Assembly (NCBI RefSeq): GCF_900108105.1
Contig: NZ_FNUR01000007.1
Coordinates: 117,507 to 181,506 of the forward strand
Reading direction: 5' to 3'
Source: Butyrivibrio sp. Su6
GTDB taxonomy: Bacteria; Bacillota; Clostridia; Lachnospirales; Lachnospiraceae
DNA: 64,000 bases
Position 1 is the first letter of the stretch, and every line of letters starts with the position of its first letter. The translations under genes and the position numbers were made by a program. Below the pieces are notes generated by a model. It saw only the letters and a list, made by a program, of their open reading frames with translations. It ran no database searches and was not told the origin of the DNA. Positions 61,297 through 64,000 of the stretch are shown here, in pieces.

Positions 61297-61322
61297 AAAA
61301 GGGGATTACTTAATCCCCTTTT
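61297..61322 (-). terminator. Terminator between the hypothetical gene and rlmD-like gene
   Basis: AAAAGGGGATTA pairs perfectly with TAATCCCCTTTT around 2-4 nt, then TCTTTTGC on the minus strand. Confidence 0.85.
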
Positions 61323-61330
61323 CAACTATC

Positions 61331-61720
61331 TCACTCTTCATAATCATCCTGACTGGTCTCAAACTTCAGTTCAGGCATCTCAAGTCCATCGCTCTCTTTA
61401 ACAACTGAATCGCTTCTCTTGCGAATGCGCTCGGTGTTTTTCTCCTCGCCATAGTCCTTGAACTTAATTCCCTCTATTCCCTGAGCAAGAGCCTTGGCAC
61501 GAGCTATCTCCCCTTTGTTGATCTTAAACGTGCAGACAATCTTGCTTCCGCTTCTGTCGAACAGTCTCTGTAAAAAAGACTTATCCTGCCACTCAATGAA
61601 ATAGGAAATCCTGTGAGCAAGAAATCTTTCTTCCAGTTGCTTTTTGCTCTCTATGCTATAAACTCTGCAAAATGGTATCTCATTATTAAAAACCTGATTA
61701 TTCTGGATTATTGATGACAT
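61331..61720 (-). CDS. Conserved-looking hypothetical protein
   Basis: A 129-residue soluble protein. The first 90 residues alternate strands and helices (IPFCRVYSIESKKQLEERFLAHRISYFIEW, SKIVCTFKINKGEIARAKALAQGIEGI); the rest is charged. GTGAGGTTCTT precedes the ATG, and a consensus promoter lies upstream. No family recognised. The fold of the N-terminal part could resemble a small signalling-sensor or DUF2007-like domain, which I cannot confirm. Confidence 0.65.
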   Translation of the reverse strand: MSSIIQNNQVFNNEIPFCRVYSIESKKQLEERFLAHRISYFIEWQDKSFLQRLFDRSGSKIVCTFKINKGEIARAKALAQGIEGIKFKDYGEEKNTERIRKRSDSVVKESDGLEMPELKFETSQDDYEE

Positions 61721-61772
61721 AAGAACCTCACATTATATCTATTTGAACAGAAAACTCCTGCTCCAAATATAA

Positions 61773-61801
61773 ATTATAGCGTAGTAAGCAATATCTTTCA
61801 A
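61773..61801 (-). promoter_or_regulatory. Promoter of the 129-residue hypothetical gene
   Basis: TTGAAA (61801-61796), exactly 17 nt, TATAAT (61778-61773) on the minus strand, about 50 nt before the ATG. Confidence 0.75.
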
Positions 61802-61806
61802 ATCTA

Positions 61807-62328
61807 TTATGCAACTACGTCATTCAGGCCAAAGATCGCGTTCTTTCTTGGCTCAAGAACAAAAAGAAGAATCATTCCCAAAATGTAACAAGAAATAATT
61901 TCTCCGGCACCAACTGTTAGTGTAAAGAAAAGAAGTGTTCCGGGAGCTTCATATACATGCATAAGTACCTGTGGAACAATGATCATATTGGCAACGATTG
62001 GTGGAATAGGGCAAAGCCACTTAGCAACAGGGTTCTTAACCTTTTTAGCGATCAAATATGTAAGAACCGCACCAATCAATGTAGCAAGTGATCCAAATAC
62101 TGTATCAAGGAACATACATCCTGTAAGTGTATTACTAAGTATGCATCCAAGAAAAAGACCAGGAATTGCTGCTGGTGTAAAATAAGGCAGAATAGTAAGT
62201 GCCTCTGAGAAACGCACCTGAACAGCCTGATTAGCAAGTCCCAGTGCATTTGCAAGTAATGTCAAAACGACATAAAGTGCTGCAATCACTGCAGCCTGAG
62301 TGATAAATAATACCTTTGTGTTACGCAT
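61807..62328 (-). CDS. queT: QueT-family queuosine precursor transporter
   Basis: A 173-residue ECF S-component-like membrane protein with six helices: ITQAAVIAALYVVLTLLA, QVRFSEALTILPYFTPAAIPGLFLGC, TGCMFLDTVFGSLATLIGA and following. QueT imports preQ1 or a related precursor. AAAGGAG, part of a preQ1-I riboswitch, precedes the ATG. Confidence 0.9.
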   Translation of the reverse strand: MRNTKVLFITQAAVIAALYVVLTLLANALGLANQAVQVRFSEALTILPYFTPAAIPGLFLGCILSNTLTGCMFLDTVFGSLATLIGAVLTYLIAKKVKNPVAKWLCPIPPIVANMIIVPQVLMHVYEAPGTLLFFTLTVGAGEIISCYILGMILLFVLEPRKNAIFGLNDVVA

Positions 62329-62334
62329 AAATTT

Positions 62335-62376
62335 CTCCTTTAGTTTTGTTTTGTGTCAGGAAGGTCTCGAACTGAC
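62335..62376 (-). promoter_or_regulatory. preQ1-I riboswitch in the queT leader
   Basis: Minus-strand leader: GTCAG stem, loop UUCGAGACCUUC, CUGAC, then ACAAAACAAAACUAAAGGAG. Short P1 stem, UUC...AG loop and A-rich tail ending in ACUAAAGG fit preQ1-I. The tail includes the Shine-Dalgarno, so preQ1 would block translation of the transporter. Confidence 0.7.
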
Positions 62377-62396
62377 ATTTTTTAGTGCAACGTATG

Positions 62397-62430
62397 CTAT
62401 AATAGCATTAGTTTTTGCTATTGTCCACCA
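62397..62430 (-). promoter_or_regulatory. Divergent promoter region of queT and truA
   Basis: Minus: TGGACA, 17 nt, TATTAT. Plus: extended -10 TGCTATAAT for truA with no clear -35. The two -10 elements share the near-palindromic GCTATAATAGC (62396-62406), so the polymerases compete for one site. Confidence 0.6.
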
Positions 62431-62449
62431 CTATTTTACGAGGTTTTTT

Positions 62450-63202
62450 ATGAAAAGAAACTACAAATTTATCATAAGTTATGATGGAACACGATTCTAT
62501 GGTTGGGAAAAACAACCTGGTAAAGAAATGACTATACAGGGGAAGCTCGAAACTGTTTTATCCAAGATGACAAACGCACCTGCTGATTCTCCAGTTAGCG
62601 TAATAGGCGCAGGAAGGACCGATGCCGGAGTCCATGCAAGAGCTACTGTAGCCAATGCTATTCTCGATACTGACATGACTGAAGAAGAAATCCAGGTTTA
62701 TATGAATACTTATCTTCCCGAGGATATAAGCGTAAATGAAGTAAGGATCTGCTCTGACAGATTCCATGCCAGATACAATGCCCTCGGAAAAACTTACCGA
62801 TACACCGTATGGTATGGCATCTCAAAGCCTGTTTTTGATAGGAAGTATGTGACTGTCTTAAACCAAAAGCCTGACGTCAGCAAAATGCGCGCAGCAGCAC
62901 AATTCCTCATAGGCACACATGATTATAAAAGCTTTTGCGGCAATAAGAAAATGAAAAAATCAACCGTTCGCTGTGTAGACACCATAAACATCGAAGAAAG
63001 TGGCAATTACATCCGCATATATTTCCACGGAAACGGCTTTCTCCAGAACATGGTACGTATCCTAACAGGAACTCTTTTAGAAGTTGGATACGGCAACATC
63101 CCTGTTGATTCAGTAAAAGAAATCCTTGAAGCCTGTGACCGCCAGAAAGCCGGTCCCACTGCACCACCTCAGGGACTTTGCATGATGAAGGTAGATTATT
63201 AA
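62450..63202 (+). CDS. truA: tRNA pseudouridine(38-40) synthase
   Basis: A 250-residue TruA with ISYDGTRFYGWEKQPG, the catalytic GAGRTDAGVHA near residue 55, HARYNALGKTYRYTVW near 102 and FLQNMVRILTGTLLEVG near 200. The ATG at 62450 with ACGAGG upstream is preferred to a start at 62300, which would overlap queT on the other strand. Length is typical. Confidence 0.95.
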   Translation: MKRNYKFIISYDGTRFYGWEKQPGKEMTIQGKLETVLSKMTNAPADSPVSVIGAGRTDAGVHARATVANAILDTDMTEEEIQVYMNTYLPEDISVNEVRICSDRFHARYNALGKTYRYTVWYGISKPVFDRKYVTVLNQKPDVSKMRAAAQFLIGTHDYKSFCGNKKMKKSTVRCVDTINIEESGNYIRIYFHGNGFLQNMVRILTGTLLEVGYGNIPVDSVKEILEACDRQKAGPTAPPQGLCMMKVDY

Positions 63203-63231
63203 TTGCTACAAAGATTTTTCACTGTAGATTA

Positions 63232-63283
63232 GAGAGAGTATTCAGATGAATGCAATTAGCATACATCAGAGTACTCTCTTTTT
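63232..63283 (+). terminator. Terminator after truA
   Basis: GAGAGTA pairs with TACTCTC across a longer, partly paired interior, followed by TTTTTG on the plus strand. Confidence 0.65.
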
Positions 63284-63325
63284 GTATATGCGTAAGTGAC
63301 TTCTCTAACTCTCTAAAAATTTTAG

Positions 63326-63540
63326 ATTGCGGCTACGTACGCCACCATTGACTGAACCTGAGGAAAACGCCGTCTATACCTCGCCGACGGTGAGGATGAT
63401 GGGAACAGTAGATTTTCTCGCACCGTCGGATTCAGCATTTTAGCGTTTTCCTCAGAACCCGCCAATGGCAAGCACCTTCGGTGTGGCTAGGTGTTATTGC
63501 CTCGGGCTCTGAATCTAGGAACAGTATGGGTGGCTACTTT
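63326..63540. repeat. Nested palindrome region
   Basis: CTGAGGAAAACGC (63358-63370) is inverted at 63443-63455 (GCGTTTTCCTCAG). Inside it CCGACGGTG is inverted as CACCGTCGG. Outside it, a CCATTG segment and a GTACGCCACC / GGTGGCTAC pair extend the symmetry. No gene is visible. Confidence 0.75.
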
Positions 63541-63600
63541 CATGAGTGCGCATGGCTATGTGCTCATTTTACTGTGACAATTTATTATGATACGCCTTGC

Positions 63601-63796
63601 GATTACAGAATCCATGACCTAATCAACGGATTTCATAAGTCTAGGTCATGTTTTTTGTCATGGAATCGCTCTGCGATTACAGAATCCATGACCTAATCAG
63701 CAGATTTCAAATGTCTAGGTCTTGTTTTTTGTCATGACCCTGCTATTACAGAATTCATGACCTAATCAGTGGATTTCATAAGTCTAGGTCATGTTT
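63601..63796 (+). repeat. Three tandem terminator-like hairpin repeats (about 74 bp)
   Basis: Units begin at 63601, 63675 and 63744 (ATTACAGAAT). Each has CATGACCTAATC...TAGGTCATG (second copy TAGGTCTTG), a 20-nt loop and, in the first two, a run of TTTTTT. Only plus-strand orientation has the T-run. Confidence 0.8.
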
Positions 63797-63816
63797 AGAT
63801 AGCTCGTCCACCCGGC

Positions 63817-63985
63817 TTTGGGCATATAGCATAATATCGAGCTTGCAGCCACCCCTCATCATAGCTTTTATCGCAGGCATTTGGGCATATACGGCGATTA
63901 TCCGTCCGCAGCCACCATTTTAACGGGTGGCCCGAGTCTTGAAATCGGCCTATATGCCCAGTTGACCTTCATGAGGGGTGGCTGG
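63817..63985. repeat. Nested direct and inverted repeats at the right edge
   Basis: TTTGGGCATATA at 63817 and 63880, and GCAGCCACC at 63845 and 63908, are direct repeats 63 bp apart. GCCACCCCTCAT (from 63848) pairs with ATGAGGGGTGGC (to about 63982), GGGCATATA with TATATGCCC, and GCCACC...GGTGGC forms an inner stem. No gene is visible; it may continue past the window. Confidence 0.75.
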
Positions 63986-64000
63986 CCTCGCAAAAAGTTG

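Noticed and set aside
62300..62449. N-terminal extension of TruA
   Set aside because: It would overlap queT and its riboswitch, and the family starts near the ATG at 62450.
63481..63696. Plus-strand 71-codon frame after truA
   Set aside because: It lies across palindromes and the hairpin repeats, lacks a ribosome binding site, and has unlikely composition.

Overview
The window comes from a low-to-moderate GC Firmicute, most likely a Lachnospiraceae of the Butyrivibrio/Pseudobutyrivibrio type. The grounds are a Gram-positive PolC, an IF2 with a very long Asn/Arg/Gly-rich N-terminus, DUF1836 and Asp23 proteins inside housekeeping operons, AGGAGG-type ribosome binding sites, several TTG starts and the usual clostridial gene orders. 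Almost every gene is on the minus strand; only a serine hydrolase, a small helical protein and truA are on plus. That fits one replichore arm read throughout in the direction of fork movement. Genus assignment is inference.

Layout, left to right. 1-1,664: an accessory module (5' end of a condensation-domain-like protein, an XRE/AbrB regulator and an acyltransferase-3 membrane protein, the last two overlapping by ATGA). 1,702-3,600: a PD-(D/E)XK nuclease-like gene, then a 640-bp non-coding repeat element (copy A). 3,619-17,633: a long co-directional run, read from asp23 through nusB, xseA, xseB, ispA, dxs, tlyA, nadK, argR, recN, a DUF1836 gene, pcrA and a small membrane protein to a TrmA/RlmD-type rRNA methyltransferase. 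17,785-27,523: a transglutaminase-like lipoprotein, prfC, pnp, rpsO, phosphoglucomutase, an AEC transporter and ribF. 27,547-35,385: the classical rimP-nusA-ylxR-ylxQ-infB-rbfA-nrnA-truB block, preceded in the same direction by a tRNA-Glu(CTC). 35,516-38,099: 2-hydroxyacid dehydrogenase, EAL phosphodiesterase, PAP2 phosphatase. 38,182-49,066: pyrH-frr-uppS-cdsA-dxr-rseP-ispG-polC. 49,090-55,376: an envelope cluster (bactofilin, polysaccharide deacetylase, secreted protein, GT39-like transferase, secreted GH-A-like protein). 55,476-59,154: PadR regulator with its target-like membrane gene, a divergent serine hydrolase and a small protein. 59,290-59,876: repeat element copy B, followed by a second RlmD-type methyltransferase. 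61,331-63,202: a hypothetical gene, preQ1-controlled queT, and divergent truA. 63,203-64,000: no convincing gene, but dense palindromes and direct repeats.

Functionally the window supplies much of isoprenoid and undecaprenyl phosphate synthesis (dxs, dxr, ispG, ispA, uppS), phospholipid synthesis (cdsA), translation initiation, ribosome recycling and maturation, RNA decay, replication (polC) and repair (recN, pcrA, xseAB).

The most striking observation is the roughly 600-bp non-coding element with an exact 54-bp period and an internal 21-bp period. It occurs twice, 56 kb apart, and each copy sits directly 3' of one of two strongly diverged TrmA-family methyltransferase genes. Other candidates are a 71-nt near-perfect hairpin in the pnp leader whose imperfections are mostly G-U pairs only in the pnp-sense RNA, a 14-bp iteron array overlapping the padR promoter, and the palindrome-rich tail after truA.
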